64,000 nucleotides of DNA from Bacteroidales bacterium (GCA_017469625.1 JAFUGA010000019.1:1-64000); one strand, 5' to 3'. Shown: positions 26,306 through 35,953, counted from the stretch's first letter. The notes: generated from the sequence alone by a model not told the origin. Numbers and translations are program-made.

Positions 26306-27172
26306 ATGAAAAAGATTTTGTTAGTTTGCACACTTATGGCAACGGTGTTGTTCTTTTCTTGTGGAAAGAAAGAGATGGAACAAAAACTTGTTAATCAAAA
26401 AGCACTTCAAGATTCTGTACAAGCAGCTTTAGATGCAAAAAACAACGAGGTTGAGAGTCTGTTCGCACAACTTAACGAAATAGAAGAAAACCTTAATACT
26501 GTTACTTCTAAATACTCCAGCGTGGAAACGCTGAAGAACTCTACAGGTGAAATAAACCAAGACAGAAGGTCAAGAATTCAATCTCAGATACAAGATATAA
26601 ATGAAATTCTTAACCAAAACAAAGAAAAGATTGCGACTTTAACAGCACAATTGAAAAAATCTCAAACAAACAATCAAAACCTTACAGCGTTCATTGAGAA
26701 ACTTCAAGCAAGAATATCTGAACAAGAGGAAGAGATACAACTTCTTACTACAGAATTGCAGAAGAAAAACATCGTTATATCTTCTCTAAACAAAAACCTT
26801 GATGAACTTTCTCGTCAAAACCGTGAAAAAGACGAACATATAATAAAGGTTGAAGATGAAAGAAATACCGTTTATTATATAATAGGAACGAAAAGCGAAC
26901 TTAAATCTCGTGGTATAATCAATTCAAAAGGTGGTTTCTTGGGTATGGGTAAAAAAACTTCTGTTTCATCGGATTCAGACCTTGCAGATTACACCAAAAT
27001 AGACGCAAGAAGAGTGAAAGATATTGCTTTGCCAGGCAAGAAAATTCAAATACTTACTTCACACCCTTCTTCTTCTTATGAATTAGATTCAGACAAACCT
27101 ACACAACTTACTATAAATGATGCCAATTCTTTCTGGGCAAAGAGTAAGTTCCTTGTTATCCTTGTAAAATAA
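26306..27172 (+). CDS. Coiled-coil lipoprotein of unknown function
   Basis: A 288-residue protein with a lipoprotein signal (VLFFSCGKK, lipid-anchored Cys near residue 19). A long coiled coil follows (about 30-190), with heptads rich in Leu, Gln, Glu and Asn (NKEKIATLTAQLKKSQTNNQ; EEEIQLLTTELQKKN). A globular C-terminal domain of about 100 residues contains TVYYIIGTKSELKSRGIINS and ITSHPSSSYEL-like strands. Such proteins are frequent in Bacteroidota and are annotated only as hypothetical. It is a single gene between two terminators and promoters. Confidence 0.8.
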   Translation: MKKILLVCTLMATVLFFSCGKKEMEQKLVNQKALQDSVQAALDAKNNEVESLFAQLNEIEENLNTVTSKYSSVETLKNSTGEINQDRRSRIQSQIQDINEILNQNKEKIATLTAQLKKSQTNNQNLTAFIEKLQARISEQEEEIQLLTTELQKKNIVISSLNKNLDELSRQNREKDEHIIKVEDERNTVYYIIGTKSELKSRGIINSKGGFLGMGKKTSVSSDSDLADYTKIDARRVKDIALPGKKIQILTSHPSSSYELDSDKPTQLTINDANSFWAKSKFLVILVK

Positions 27173-27227
27173 GTTTTTACAAATCCGTCATATAGTTTTC
27201 ATTTTTTACAACAAAACTATAAAATGT

Positions 27228-27263
27228 AAAAGTGAAGTTTTCATTAAAAGAAAACTTCACTTT
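27228..27263 (+). terminator. Terminator after the coiled-coil lipoprotein gene
   Basis: A 14-bp stem (AAAGTGAAGTTTTC and its complement, 7-base loop) is followed by ATTTTCTTT. Confidence 0.8.
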
Positions 27264-27353
27264 ATTTTCTTTAATCCCTATTCTAAGGCTACTTATTATT
27301 ATCTTCTAAAAATAAGTTATAGCAAATTGATGAAGTATTTTTATTATTGATTA

Positions 27354-27385
27354 TTTGGTAGTTATAAAGAAATTATGTAATTTTG
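27354..27385 (+). promoter_or_regulatory. Promoter of the second DUF4143 ATPase
   Basis: TTTG, 20 bases, TAATTTTG. This near-perfect promoter places the transcript start after 27390, so the true start codon is the ATG at 27415 rather than the upstream in-frame ATG at 27355. Confidence 0.75.
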
Positions 27386-27414
27386 CAGTTGCATTTCAAA
27401 TTTACATAAAAACA

Positions 27415-28566
27415 ATGAAAGTAATTGAAAGAGAAATAAGTACAGCAATATTAAAAGCCATAGAGTATTATTCTGTAATTTGTGTTACAGGACCTCGTCA
27501 ATCTGGTAAAAGCACATTGATAAAACATCTGTTTAAAAGTTTTACAGTTTTTTCTTTAGAAGATATAGATGTAAGAAATTTTGCTGAAAATGACCCTATA
27601 GGATTTCTAAATCAAACAGAAGAAGGTATGATTTTAGATGAAGTGCAAAGGGTTCCTTCTTTATTTTCTTATATTCAAGGATTTGTTGATAACAATCCTA
27701 AACGAAAATTCATTCTTTCTGGGAGTTCAAACTTTCAAGTTATGAAAAGCATCACTCAGTCTTTGGCTGGGCGTGTGGCTTTATTTGAATTGTTACCTAT
27801 GTCTTACAATGAAGTAACTGATATATACAAAGATATGTCTTTAGACGAAATTCTTTTCAATGGTTTATATCCTGCCATTTGTGCAAAGAAGAATATACCC
27901 GAAATGTTATACCCTTTCTATGTTAAAACATATTTAGAGAAAGATGTTAGAGAACTTTTGCAAGTCAAAGATATAATGCAGTTTAACACATTCTTAAAGC
28001 TTTGTGCTGGAAGAATAGGTTCTGTTTTCAACGCTTCACAATTGGCCAACGAAGTAGGAGTATCTTCCAACACCATAACATCTTGGCTTTCTATATTGCA
28101 AGCCTCTTATATAGTTTATTTATTACAACCTTATTATGAAAACTTTGGTAAACGCCTAATAAAATCTCCAAAACTTTATTTTTGTGATACAGGTCTTGCT
28201 TGCTATTTGTTGAACATTGAATCCACAAAACAACTTTCCCGAGATAAGTTAAGAGGTGCATTGTTTGAAAATTTTGTCGTTTCTGAATTTATCAAACATC
28301 GCATAAATCAAGGAAAAGAACCTTTGCTTTATTTTTATAGGGATTCCAATCAAAACGAGATAGACCTATTATCTTTAAATGAAGGAGAATTATCTGCTTT
28401 TGAAATAAAATCTTCTATGACATATAATCCTGTGTTTGAGAAAACTCTGAAAAAATCTGCATCTTTGATAAAGAAACCTATATCCAATAAAACTATAATT
28501 TATGCTGGGGATATGGAAAACAATATTTCAGAGATAAAATTGGTAAATTACAAACATTTATTCTGA
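27415..28566 (+). CDS. AAA-type ATPase with DUF4143 domain
   Basis: A 383-residue ATPase of the AAA_14/DUF4143 family, the second in the window. Walker A is TGPRQSGKST (about 22-31), Walker B is GMILDEVQR (about 70-78) and FILSGSSNF is the following strand. The C-terminal DUF4143 has LYFCDTGLACYLL and a nuclease-like core NEIDLLSL...AFEIKSSM. The start was chosen at 27415 because the promoter overlaps the longer version. It ends in TGA and has a strong terminator. It shares the plan of the gene at 10853 but is clearly diverged from it. Confidence 0.88.
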   Translation: MKVIEREISTAILKAIEYYSVICVTGPRQSGKSTLIKHLFKSFTVFSLEDIDVRNFAENDPIGFLNQTEEGMILDEVQRVPSLFSYIQGFVDNNPKRKFILSGSSNFQVMKSITQSLAGRVALFELLPMSYNEVTDIYKDMSLDEILFNGLYPAICAKKNIPEMLYPFYVKTYLEKDVRELLQVKDIMQFNTFLKLCAGRIGSVFNASQLANEVGVSSNTITSWLSILQASYIVYLLQPYYENFGKRLIKSPKLYFCDTGLACYLLNIESTKQLSRDKLRGALFENFVVSEFIKHRINQGKEPLLYFYRDSNQNEIDLLSLNEGELSAFEIKSSMTYNPVFEKTLKKSASLIKKPISNKTIIYAGDMENNISEIKLVNYKHLF

Positions 28567-28576
28567 GTTGTTGAAA

Positions 28577-28612
28577 TAAATAAAGTGCAAGAAAAACTTG
28601 CACTTTATTTTT
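28577..28612 (+). terminator. Terminator after the second DUF4143 ATPase
   Basis: AATAAAGTGCAAG and its complement flank a 5-base loop, followed by TTTTTT. It lies 11 bases past the TGA stop. Confidence 0.85.
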
Positions 28613-28680
28613 TGAATAGTCCTTTTGTACTTTGAGGAGAATTTATCTTTTTTATTTGCTTTCTGTAATAAGATTAGCTT

Positions 28681-29196
28681 TTATTCACTAATATTATTTA
28701 CTTTTATATTCGTATCAACGGCTACTGTTACCATAGTAGAATAACCTGGTTTCATTTCTCCTCTTTGACCTGGCACTAATAAAATTGGCCATACTAACAA
28801 TAAACCTACAGGTAGCACCCAAGCAGTGTTACTATTTCCATCAAAATTTAATATTTTATTTGATAACGGTATTATTTCTCCTGATGGTAGTACAATACTA
28901 TTTATTTGAATAGATAGTTTTCCTTTTATTCCAAAAATAGCATTTTTCTTTGCCTCTGTTACAGTACCTTTTACCAAAGAGTTATAAGGTATAACTGTTA
29001 CATCATTAACATTCACTGCTGTAGCAACTCTAAATTCCACCTCATCTCCTGCAAGCACTTTTGAGGCTCTAAGTCCGTTTTCACTCATAATTTGTACAGG
29101 TGTTCCTGCTCTAAGTGTCAATGTTTTCGACTCTTGAGAATGAAGAGTTATAACACTCATAACAACAGATAGTAATAACACTAAACCTTTTTTCAT
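28681..29196 (-). CDS. Small exported protein of unknown function
   Basis: A 171-residue protein starting at the ATG 29196, where a signal peptide begins (MKKGLVLLLSVVMSVITLHS/Q). The longer upstream frame would put 28 non-signal residues first and overlaps a probable -7 box. The mature protein is beta-rich with VKGTVTEAKKNAIFGIKGKL and INSIVLPSGEIIPLSNKI. A hydrophobic stretch near the C-terminus (TAWVLPVGLLLVWPILLVPG) may span or touch a membrane. No family is named. Nearest in feel are Bacteroidota exported proteins that modulate surface exposure, but this is not supported. Confidence 0.6.
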   Translation of the reverse strand: MKKGLVLLLSVVMSVITLHSQESKTLTLRAGTPVQIMSENGLRASKVLAGDEVEFRVATAVNVNDVTVIPYNSLVKGTVTEAKKNAIFGIKGKLSIQINSIVLPSGEIIPLSNKILNFDGNSNTAWVLPVGLLLVWPILLVPGQRGEMKPGYSTMVTVAVDTNIKVNNISE

Positions 29197-29301
29197 TTTG
29201 TTTATTTTTACTTTGGTTTCGCAAGTAAAGGTATTCCTTATATACCCATAAAATACCAACAAAAGAAAGCGTGAAACCATCTATGTTTAATTATATCTTT
29301 T

Positions 29302-29426
29302 ATCTTGGTGCGTGAGAAATAAAACCATGTGAGAAGATATAACATAGTAGAATTCACGCCTAAAAAGGCTATGATGTTACTATGCTTAAACTTGCTCACA
29401 TCAAAAGTTTCTCACGCTTTAGATAA
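29302..29426. ncRNA. Long multi-segment hairpin element, possibly a structured RNA or miniature mobile element
   Basis: The sequence folds almost end to end. TTATCT pairs with AGATAA. GCGTGAGAAA pairs with TTTCTCACGC (10 bp perfect). ATGTGAGAAG pairs with CTT-G-CTCACAT. CATAGTA pairs with TACTATG. A GCC-TAAAA-GGC hairpin sits at the tip. The segments are separated by small symmetric loops, like a long interrupted helix. It lies in the 798-base gap between divergent genes. No coding frame runs through it. Confidence 0.5.
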
Positions 29427-29537
29427 CAAGTCTATACAAGCATAACGCTTCCATATTTTTCAGACACACAAAAGAACAAATATTCTTTTGTCAATTGTCC
29501 TGCGACAATCATCTGCAAAGGTATTAAAATATTTCCA

Positions 29538-29760
29538 TTTATTAGAAATAAAACAAAGAAATAATTTTCTATCTCTTTATTTTAATTTTGTAGAACTTGA
29601 TTCTAATTTTCTAAAACAAAGTTTCAGAAACGTAGAACTTTGTTTTAATTTTCTATCTCTTTGTTTTAATTTTCTAAAACTTTGTTTCGTGAAAATAGAA
29701 TAAAGAGATAGAAAAATAGTTCTTTGTTTGGCAAAATTCTTTCTTTATTTGGTGAAAAGG
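29538..29760. repeat. 21-bp-period repeat array, locus B
   Basis: About ten units in strict 21-base register from 29538, each ending CAAAG, CTTTG, TAAAG or a one-base variant (CTTTA, CTTGA). Half-sites seen are AAATAATT, TTTTAATT, TTCTAATT, TTTCAGAA, TTTCGTGA and AGATAGAA. It lies between the hairpin element and the glmS promoter. The remaining parts of 29197-29994 are AT-rich and show nothing else. Confidence 0.85.
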
Positions 29761-29899
29761 GAATGAAAAAAAGCAAAAATTTCTTCTTGTATAGAAATTA
29801 TGTTATCATAAATAATTTTTACACTATGTAGTACAGTAGAAATATCTTTATATTTCAGTATAAAAATGCTTTATATTGTATTAAAATTCTTAAAAATAG

Positions 29900-29928
29900 T
29901 TGTTTTTTAATTTTTTTTTATAACTTTG
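29900..29928 (+). promoter_or_regulatory. glmS promoter
   Basis: TTG, 18 bases, TAACTTTG, about 66 bases before the glmS start codon. No glmS ribozyme core was recognised. Confidence 0.65.
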
Positions 29929-29994
29929 CACACAATAATCATAAAATTATAATTTCAAAAAAATAAGATTTTTTAAGATAAATACTGAATAATT

Positions 29995-31842
29995 ATGTGT
30001 GGAATAGTTGGTTATTTAGGAACAAAAGAAGCGTTTCCTATCTTAATAAAAGGTTTACATCGTTTGGAATATAGAGGATATGACTCAGCAGGTGTAGCAC
30101 TTGTAGATAAAAATGGTAATCTTAATGTTTATAAAACCAAAGGAAAAGTTGCAAATTTAGAAGATTATTGCAGGGATAAAGATATAAGTGGTACTGTAGG
30201 TATAGCACACACACGTTGGGCTACACACGGAGAACCATCTGATAAAAACGCACATCCTCATTTTTCTCAAAGCAAACATATTGCTTTAATTCATAATGGT
30301 ATAATAGAAAACTACCTTACAATAAAATCATTCTTAATAGAAAAAGGTTATAAGTTCCAGTCCGAAACCGATACTGAGGTTTTAGTTCAGTTGATAGAGT
30401 ATGTAATGCAAGAACATAAACTTCCACTTTACGAAGCCGTTTATCAAGCATTAACACAAGTAATAGGTGCTTATGCAATAGGAGTTATAGAGAAAGACAA
30501 TCCTAATATCCTTGTTACAGCACGAACAGCCTCTCCTCTTATTGTGGGAATAGGTGATGGTGAATTCTTCCTTGGTTCAGATGCTTCACCGATTGTTGAA
30601 TACACAAAGAACGTTATATACCCAGAAGATAGGCAAGTAATAAAAATAGAACGAGGTAAAGAAATAGAGATACGTTCATTGGATAAAGAAGAATTGATAA
30701 AACCAGAGATAAAGCAAATACAACTAAGTTTAGATGATATAGAAAAAGGTGGTTTTCCTCATTTTATGTTAAAGGAAATCTTTGAACAGCCAAAGAGTCT
30801 TTCACTTTGTATGAATGGAAGATTGCAAAGAGAACAAAAAGAGATTATCCTATCAGGCGTAAGAGAGAATATAGACAAATTTGCCAAAGCAAAAAGAATA
30901 CTTATTACTGCTTGTGGAACATCATGGCACGCTGGACTTATAGGAAAGTATTTGTTTGAAACTCTATGTCGTATTCCTGTGGAAGTAGAAGTTGCATCTG
31001 AATTTAGATATAGAAATCCTGTTGTATTCAAAGAAGATGTTCTTATTGCTATATCTCAATCTGGAGAAACAGCAGATACTTTGGCTGCTATGGAATTGGC
31101 AAAGAAACAAGGTGCTTTCATATATGGTATTTGCAATGTTGTAGGTTCTTCTGTTGCAAGATTGACAGATAGTGGTACATATACACATGCTGGTCCTGAA
31201 ATAGGAGTTGCTTCTACAAAAGCCTTTACTACACAGGTTTGTGTTTTGGCTATGACAGCCTTAGCTGTTGCAAAAGAATTGCATACTATAAAAGAAGAAG
31301 ACTATAAACGCATTGTTACAGAATTATGTAACATAGAAGAAAAGATAAGCACTATATTAAAGAAGACAAAAGAGATAGAAGATATTTCAAAGATATTTAC
31401 ATACGCAAGAAACTTCTTATACCTTGGTAGAGGTTTCAACTATCCGGTAGCAATGGAAGGGGCGTTGAAATTAAAAGAAATATCCTACATACACGCTGAA
31501 GGTTACCCAGCAGCAGAAATGAAACATGGTCCTATCGCTCTTATAGATGAAGAAATGCCTATAGTAGTTGTGGCTCCACATTATGATATGTACAACAAGA
31601 TACTAAGCAACGTACAAGAGGTAAAAGCAAGAAAAGGACGTATAATTGCTATCGTTACCGAAGGTGATGTAGATATAAAGAAACAAGCAGATTATACTAT
31701 AGAAATTCCTCAAACAGAAGAGTGTCTTTCACCACTTCTTACTGTTATTCCTTTACAATTGCTTTCTTATTATGTGGCTATAGCCAAGGGAAGAAATGTA
31801 GACCAACCACGTAATCTTGCTAAATCTGTTACTGTAGAATAA
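29995..31842 (+). CDS. glmS: Glutamine-fructose-6-phosphate aminotransferase GlmS
   Basis: Makes glucosamine 6-phosphate from fructose 6-phosphate and glutamine, the entry to peptidoglycan and LPS amino sugars. It has 615 residues, standard length. The N-terminal Ntn glutaminase starts MCGIVGYLG with the catalytic Cys2 and has RLEYRGYDSAGVA and HTRWATHGEP. Two SIS isomerase domains follow (ITACGTSWHAGL, SQSGETADTLAA, EGYPAAEMKHGPIALI) and the end KSVTVE is conserved. The next gene starts 12 bases downstream, so the two are probably cotranscribed. Confidence 0.98.
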   Translation: MCGIVGYLGTKEAFPILIKGLHRLEYRGYDSAGVALVDKNGNLNVYKTKGKVANLEDYCRDKDISGTVGIAHTRWATHGEPSDKNAHPHFSQSKHIALIHNGIIENYLTIKSFLIEKGYKFQSETDTEVLVQLIEYVMQEHKLPLYEAVYQALTQVIGAYAIGVIEKDNPNILVTARTASPLIVGIGDGEFFLGSDASPIVEYTKNVIYPEDRQVIKIERGKEIEIRSLDKEELIKPEIKQIQLSLDDIEKGGFPHFMLKEIFEQPKSLSLCMNGRLQREQKEIILSGVRENIDKFAKAKRILITACGTSWHAGLIGKYLFETLCRIPVEVEVASEFRYRNPVVFKEDVLIAISQSGETADTLAAMELAKKQGAFIYGICNVVGSSVARLTDSGTYTHAGPEIGVASTKAFTTQVCVLAMTALAVAKELHTIKEEDYKRIVTELCNIEEKISTILKKTKEIEDISKIFTYARNFLYLGRGFNYPVAMEGALKLKEISYIHAEGYPAAEMKHGPIALIDEEMPIVVVAPHYDMYNKILSNVQEVKARKGRIIAIVTEGDVDIKKQADYTIEIPQTEECLSPLLTVIPLQLLSYYVAIAKGRNVDQPRNLAKSVTVE

Positions 31843-31854
31843 ACACTATACTAT

Positions 31855-33375
31855 ATGAACTTTTCACAAAAGGAAAAAGAACAAATAAACCGTCAAGGTT
31901 TGACAGAATCTGATGTTTTGCAACAGATAGACTGTTTTGTTAATGGTTTTGATTTTCTTAACCTACAAAGAGTTGCCACAATCAATGATGGCATACAACA
32001 ATACACCAAAGAGGAAACAGAAAACTTTGCACGAATATACCAGGATAAAATAAAGGATTTATCTGTTGTAAAATTCGTGCCAGCATCTGGTGCTGCAACA
32101 CGTATGATGAAAGATTTGTACACCTTTTTGGAAGAATATAAAGACGAAAATACTACTCCACTACACTCTTTTCCTAAAGTGGAACAGGTAATAAATGAGA
32201 TAGAACATTTTGCTTTCTACACACTTTTGCAACAGAAAATGAAACAAGACGGTATAGATATTTCAAAATGTTTATCTGAAAAAAACTACAAAATAATTGT
32301 AGAGTATATTCTTACGGAAAAAGGATTGAACTATGGAAAATCTCCTAAAGCGTGGATATTATTTCATAAGTACAAAGACAAATACATAACAGCGTTTGAG
32401 GAACACTTGATAGAGACTGCCAATTTGGGAATAGAGAATGTTGAGTTCTCTATTTTAAAAGAGCATAAAGAGGGTTTTCAAAATTTGGTTGAAACTATAG
32501 TTCCTCAATACGAAAAACTATTCAAAGTAAAGTACAATATAACATTCTCTTACCAAGAACACTCTACAGATACTATAGCAGTAGATTTGCAAAACAATCC
32601 TGTGCATGATAAAAATGGCGACCTTATCTTTCGTCCATCTGGTCATGGTGCGTTATTGACTAATATCAACCGTTTAGATTCTGATATTATCTTTATAAAA
32701 AACATAGACAATCTAAGTTCTCTTTATCGCAAGGAAACAATTTTGTACAAACAGTTTTTAGGAGGAATACTTATAGATACGAAAGAAAAGATAGCCAACA
32801 CATTGCAAAAACTACAAAAACCAAGACTATCAAAACAAGAATTAGTTTCTATAAGTAACACCATAAAACGTCAATTAAAACTTTCGCATATAAGAAACTT
32901 TATGGAGTTTCCAACTCTTGCGTATTATAAAAGGTATCTTATAGAATTACTTAATAGACCTGTCAGAGTATGTGGAATGGTTAAAAACGAGGGAGAACCA
33001 GGTGGAGGACCGTTTTTTGTAAAGAAAGATGGAGAAGAAACGTTGCAAATAGTGGAAAAGGCACAAGTAAATCTTAGAAACGAAAATCAGAACAAGATTT
33101 TCTTAGAATCCACTCACTTTAACCCTGTTGATTTGGTTGTTTCCATAAAATCTTATGATGGAAAGAAATTTAGATTGAGTAGATTTGTAGATAATCAAAC
33201 AGGATTTATATCTGAAAAATCTTTTGAAGGTAAAACAATCAAAGCACTTGAAAAACCAGGACTGTGGAATGGTAGTATGAGTAAATGGATTACTATATTT
33301 GTAGAAGTTCCTTCTCAAACATTTTCACCTGTCAAAACAATAAACGATTTGCTTAAAGCCCCACATCAATCATAG
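31855..33375 (+). CDS. DUF4301 family protein
   Basis: A 506-residue cytoplasmic protein of the Bacteroidota family DUF4301. Family-typical segments are KFVPASGAATRMMKDLYTFL near residue 75, IFRPSGHGALLTNINRLDSDIIFIKNIDN near 260, and RVCGMVKNEGEPGGGPFFVK near 370. The GxxTRM and GHGAL motifs recall nucleotide-sugar pyrophosphorylases, which would suit its place behind glmS. The reaction is not established. Confidence 0.9.
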   Translation: MNFSQKEKEQINRQGLTESDVLQQIDCFVNGFDFLNLQRVATINDGIQQYTKEETENFARIYQDKIKDLSVVKFVPASGAATRMMKDLYTFLEEYKDENTTPLHSFPKVEQVINEIEHFAFYTLLQQKMKQDGIDISKCLSEKNYKIIVEYILTEKGLNYGKSPKAWILFHKYKDKYITAFEEHLIETANLGIENVEFSILKEHKEGFQNLVETIVPQYEKLFKVKYNITFSYQEHSTDTIAVDLQNNPVHDKNGDLIFRPSGHGALLTNINRLDSDIIFIKNIDNLSSLYRKETILYKQFLGGILIDTKEKIANTLQKLQKPRLSKQELVSISNTIKRQLKLSHIRNFMEFPTLAYYKRYLIELLNRPVRVCGMVKNEGEPGGGPFFVKKDGEETLQIVEKAQVNLRNENQNKIFLESTHFNPVDLVVSIKSYDGKKFRLSRFVDNQTGFISEKSFEGKTIKALEKPGLWNGSMSKWITIFVEVPSQTFSPVKTINDLLKAPHQS

Positions 33376-33394
33376 TAGGAAAATACTTTTCAGA

Positions 33395-34666
33395 TTATAA
33401 CTTTTTTATGAACGAAACAATATCTTCTAATACCTGTTGAGATATTGTTTCGTTTATTATGCTATAATCTGTTGGGTTGTCCTTATTTACGTGTTGGAAT
33501 AAATGATTTAAGTTTGGATATACTTTTATTTCAGATTTTTTTGCTTTAAGATATTTTTTCATATACGGGATATTCTCTCGTGCAACTACCTGAAAATCTG
33601 CTTCTCCTTGCAATACCAAAATAGGACGTTTTATTTTCTTTAGATAGGTTTTAGGTTCTGTTTCGTAAAAATATTTAAGCCAATAGTCATTTACTTTTGT
33701 AGTATCAAATTGCATGTTATCAAGGGCTTTCAAATTCTTGTCCAATTCCTCACTCTTGGTTTTGTCCCAACCTTTCAATATATAATATTCTTTGTTTTGT
33801 GTTTTCAAAATATCTTTTCCACTTATAGCAGGTGCAGCCATAAGAATGGCAAAAGCAAAATCTTGTTTTTCAGCCATAAGCATTTGTGCTATAAGTCCTC
33901 CTTCACTATGTCCGCAAATACCTATCTTATTCGTGTCTATCATATCCAAGTCTTTCAACACCTTAACAGCAGAATATGTATCTTTTGCAAAATCTAAAGT
34001 TGTTCCTTTGTAAGCCAACTCGGATTTTTCACCCCAACCTCTATCGTCATAACGAAAAACGGCTATACCATTCTTTGTCAAATAATCTGCAATAACGAGA
34101 AAGGTCTTGTGTCCATATATTTCAGAATCTCTATTCTGTGCTCCACTACCAGAAACCAAAACTACAAGAGGATATTTGCCCTTTTGTTTAGGATAGGTAA
34201 GTGTTCCATGAAAAAGATATTCACATTCTTCATTTTTAAACGAAAGTTCTTTCTCATTATAATCAAAAGGTGGTAATGGTGTTTGAGGTCTTAAAAGTCT
34301 GTATTCTTCTTTAACTCTTTCAAAATGAATATTCTTTCTCAGAAGACGTTGTGTAAAAGTTCCATCAAAAGAAGATTTATCTTGGCTTTCTTTTAGGTGC
34401 ATAACTATAGCAACGTTTTTGAAACCCAAAGACAGAGAATCTTCTATGTATTTTACCTTTGAGGGTATCATTTCTACATCACTCTGCATAGGAGATTTAA
34501 GAAAATATAACACAGTATCTTTTTCGTAACACACTTTTAAACTCAGAGGCAAAGTGTTGTTGTCTGATATATTTAGGGCTGCTTTGTAATACAATGTATC
34601 TTGCCCATGCACACCTATTGCAAAGAAAATTACAAGAGAGAGAAATATTTTATAAACCACTTTCAT
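33395..34666 (-). CDS. Exported alpha/beta hydrolase (dienelactone-hydrolase/aminopeptidase-like)
   Basis: A 423-residue protein if it begins at the ATG 34666, which directly starts a signal peptide (MKVVYKIFLSLVIFFAIGVHG). The longer form from 34690 adds eight residues and touches repeat locus C. A beta-rich domain of about 120 residues precedes the hydrolase core. The core has PLVVLVSGSGAQNRDSE (oxyanion region), FRYDDRGWGEKS, the nucleophile elbow GICGHSEGGLIAQ, RPILVLQGEADFQV (acid) and LNHLFQH (His). It is probably a periplasmic esterase or peptidase. It converges on the DUF4301 gene with 19 bases between stops. Confidence 0.87.
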   Translation of the reverse strand: MKVVYKIFLSLVIFFAIGVHGQDTLYYKAALNISDNNTLPLSLKVCYEKDTVLYFLKSPMQSDVEMIPSKVKYIEDSLSLGFKNVAIVMHLKESQDKSSFDGTFTQRLLRKNIHFERVKEEYRLLRPQTPLPPFDYNEKELSFKNEECEYLFHGTLTYPKQKGKYPLVVLVSGSGAQNRDSEIYGHKTFLVIADYLTKNGIAVFRYDDRGWGEKSELAYKGTTLDFAKDTYSAVKVLKDLDMIDTNKIGICGHSEGGLIAQMLMAEKQDFAFAILMAAPAISGKDILKTQNKEYYILKGWDKTKSEELDKNLKALDNMQFDTTKVNDYWLKYFYETEPKTYLKKIKRPILVLQGEADFQVVARENIPYMKKYLKAKKSEIKVYPNLNHLFQHVNKDNPTDYSIINETISQQVLEDIVSFIKKL

Positions 34667-34689
34667 ACTATTAAAATATCTTTTTTTCA

Positions 34690-34831
34690 TAATAACGAAA
34701 TAAGTCTTTGTTTTATTTTTACGAAACTTTGTTTTAATTTTCTATCTCTTTGTTTTAATTTCGTAGAACTTTGTTTTAGAAAATTAAAACAAAGTTTCGT
34801 GAGAATGAAATAAAGTTTTAATTTTAACAGT
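34690..34831. repeat. 21-bp-period repeat array, locus C
   Basis: Units end at 34710, 34731, 34752, 34773, 34794 and 34815 with CTTTG, CTTTG, CTTTG, CTTTG, CAAAG and TAAAG. Cores include TTTTAATT-TTCTATCT, TTTTAATT-TCGTAGAA, TTTTAGAA-AATTAAAA and TTTCGTGA-GAATGAAA. It separates two divergent genes. Confidence 0.85.
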
Positions 34832-34892
34832 GGAAATATTAGTGAATATGCAATACGTTTTCATTTCTCTTTTATGTTATTGTAACTTTTTA

Positions 34893-34923
34893 TTGTACAT
34901 TTTGAAAAATTGTATTACCTTTG
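34893..34923 (+). promoter_or_regulatory. trpS promoter
   Basis: TTG, 20 bases, TACCTTTG, 34 bases before the trpS start codon. Confidence 0.7.
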
Positions 34924-34957
34924 CACGTCAAAATAAAATCAACTAATTTTTAAACCG

Positions 34958-35953
34958 ATGGAAGTAATACTTAGCGGAATGCGTCCGACAGGAAATCTAC
35001 ATTTAGGTAACTATTTCGGAGCCTTGAAAAATTATATTTCTCTGCAAGAGTTGTATAATTGCTACTTTTTCATAGCAGATTATCACCTACTTACAACTCA
35101 CCCCAATCCTGAGGACTTGCAACAAAACGTTAAAACCATACTTTGCCAATACATTGCTTGCGGATTAAACCCTGAAAAAGCCACCATTTATGTTCAAAGC
35201 AGTGTGCCAGAAGTAGCAGAACTATATATGTATTTAAATATGTTAACGTATGTAGGAGAACTACAAAGAGTGGCTGCTTTCAAAGAAAAAGTAAGACAAA
35301 ACCCTAACAATGTAAATGCAGGACTGCTTACTTATCCTACTCTTATGGCTGCCGATATTCTTATACATAAGGCTACAAAAGTACCTGTGGGCAAAGACCA
35401 ACAACAACACCTTGAAATGACAAGAGATTTTGCCGAAAGGTTTAACAAGATGTACAAAACTGATTACTTCCCTTTGCCTGTTGGGTTTAATTTTGGCGAT
35501 GACCTTATAAAGATACCTTCTTTAGATGGCAACGGTAAGATGAGTAAATCTTATGGCGAGCAGGCTACTATCTATCTTACAGACGAACCTTCTGTACTTA
35601 AAAAGAAGATAATGAGAGCCAAAACAGATAGTGGTCCAACAGAAAAAAATCAAACCAAACCTCAAGAGATAGAAAACCTATTTACACTTATGCGTTCTGT
35701 TTCTAAACCAGAAGTAGTTCAGCAGTTTGAAGATTCTTATAATGATTGCACCATACGTTATGGCGATATGAAAAAACAACTTGCAGAAGATATGGAAATA
35801 TTTATTGCTCCTATAAGAGAGAAGATAAAAGAAATATCTGCTAATGAAGAATATTTGAAAAAAGTTGTAAATTTGGGTAGTGAAAAAGCAAGAGAAAGTG
35901 CTTCTAAAACCATAAAAGAAGTTAGAGAAATAATAGGTTTTAAAAACTTTTAA
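34958..35953 (+). CDS. trpS: Tryptophan-tRNA ligase TrpS
   Basis: Charges tRNA-Trp. A class I synthetase of 331 residues, the usual bacterial size. ILSGMRPTGNLHLGNYFGAL contains the HIGH-equivalent (HLGN), and GNGKMSKSYGE is the KMSKS loop. VPVGKDQQQHLEMTRDFAERFN and MAADILIHKATKVPVG are typical TrpS segments. It is followed by yebC after 57 bases with no clear terminator. Confidence 0.97.
   Translation: MEVILSGMRPTGNLHLGNYFGALKNYISLQELYNCYFFIADYHLLTTHPNPEDLQQNVKTILCQYIACGLNPEKATIYVQSSVPEVAELYMYLNMLTYVGELQRVAAFKEKVRQNPNNVNAGLLTYPTLMAADILIHKATKVPVGKDQQQHLEMTRDFAERFNKMYKTDYFPLPVGFNFGDDLIKIPSLDGNGKMSKSYGEQATIYLTDEPSVLKKKIMRAKTDSGPTEKNQTKPQEIENLFTLMRSVSKPEVVQQFEDSYNDCTIRYGDMKKQLAEDMEIFIAPIREKIKEISANEEYLKKVVNLGSEKARESASKTIKEVREIIGFKNF

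Noticed and set aside
27355-27414. Longer N-terminus for the second DUF4143 ATPase
   Set aside because: A near-perfect promoter (27354-27385) overlaps this stretch and the family start fits the ATG at 27415.
29197-29280. 28-residue N-terminal extension of the small exported protein
   Set aside because: It would bury the signal peptide, which begins exactly at ATG 29196.
29929-29994. glmS ribozyme upstream of glmS
   Set aside because: The leader is only about 66 bases, AT-rich, and shows none of the ribozyme core.
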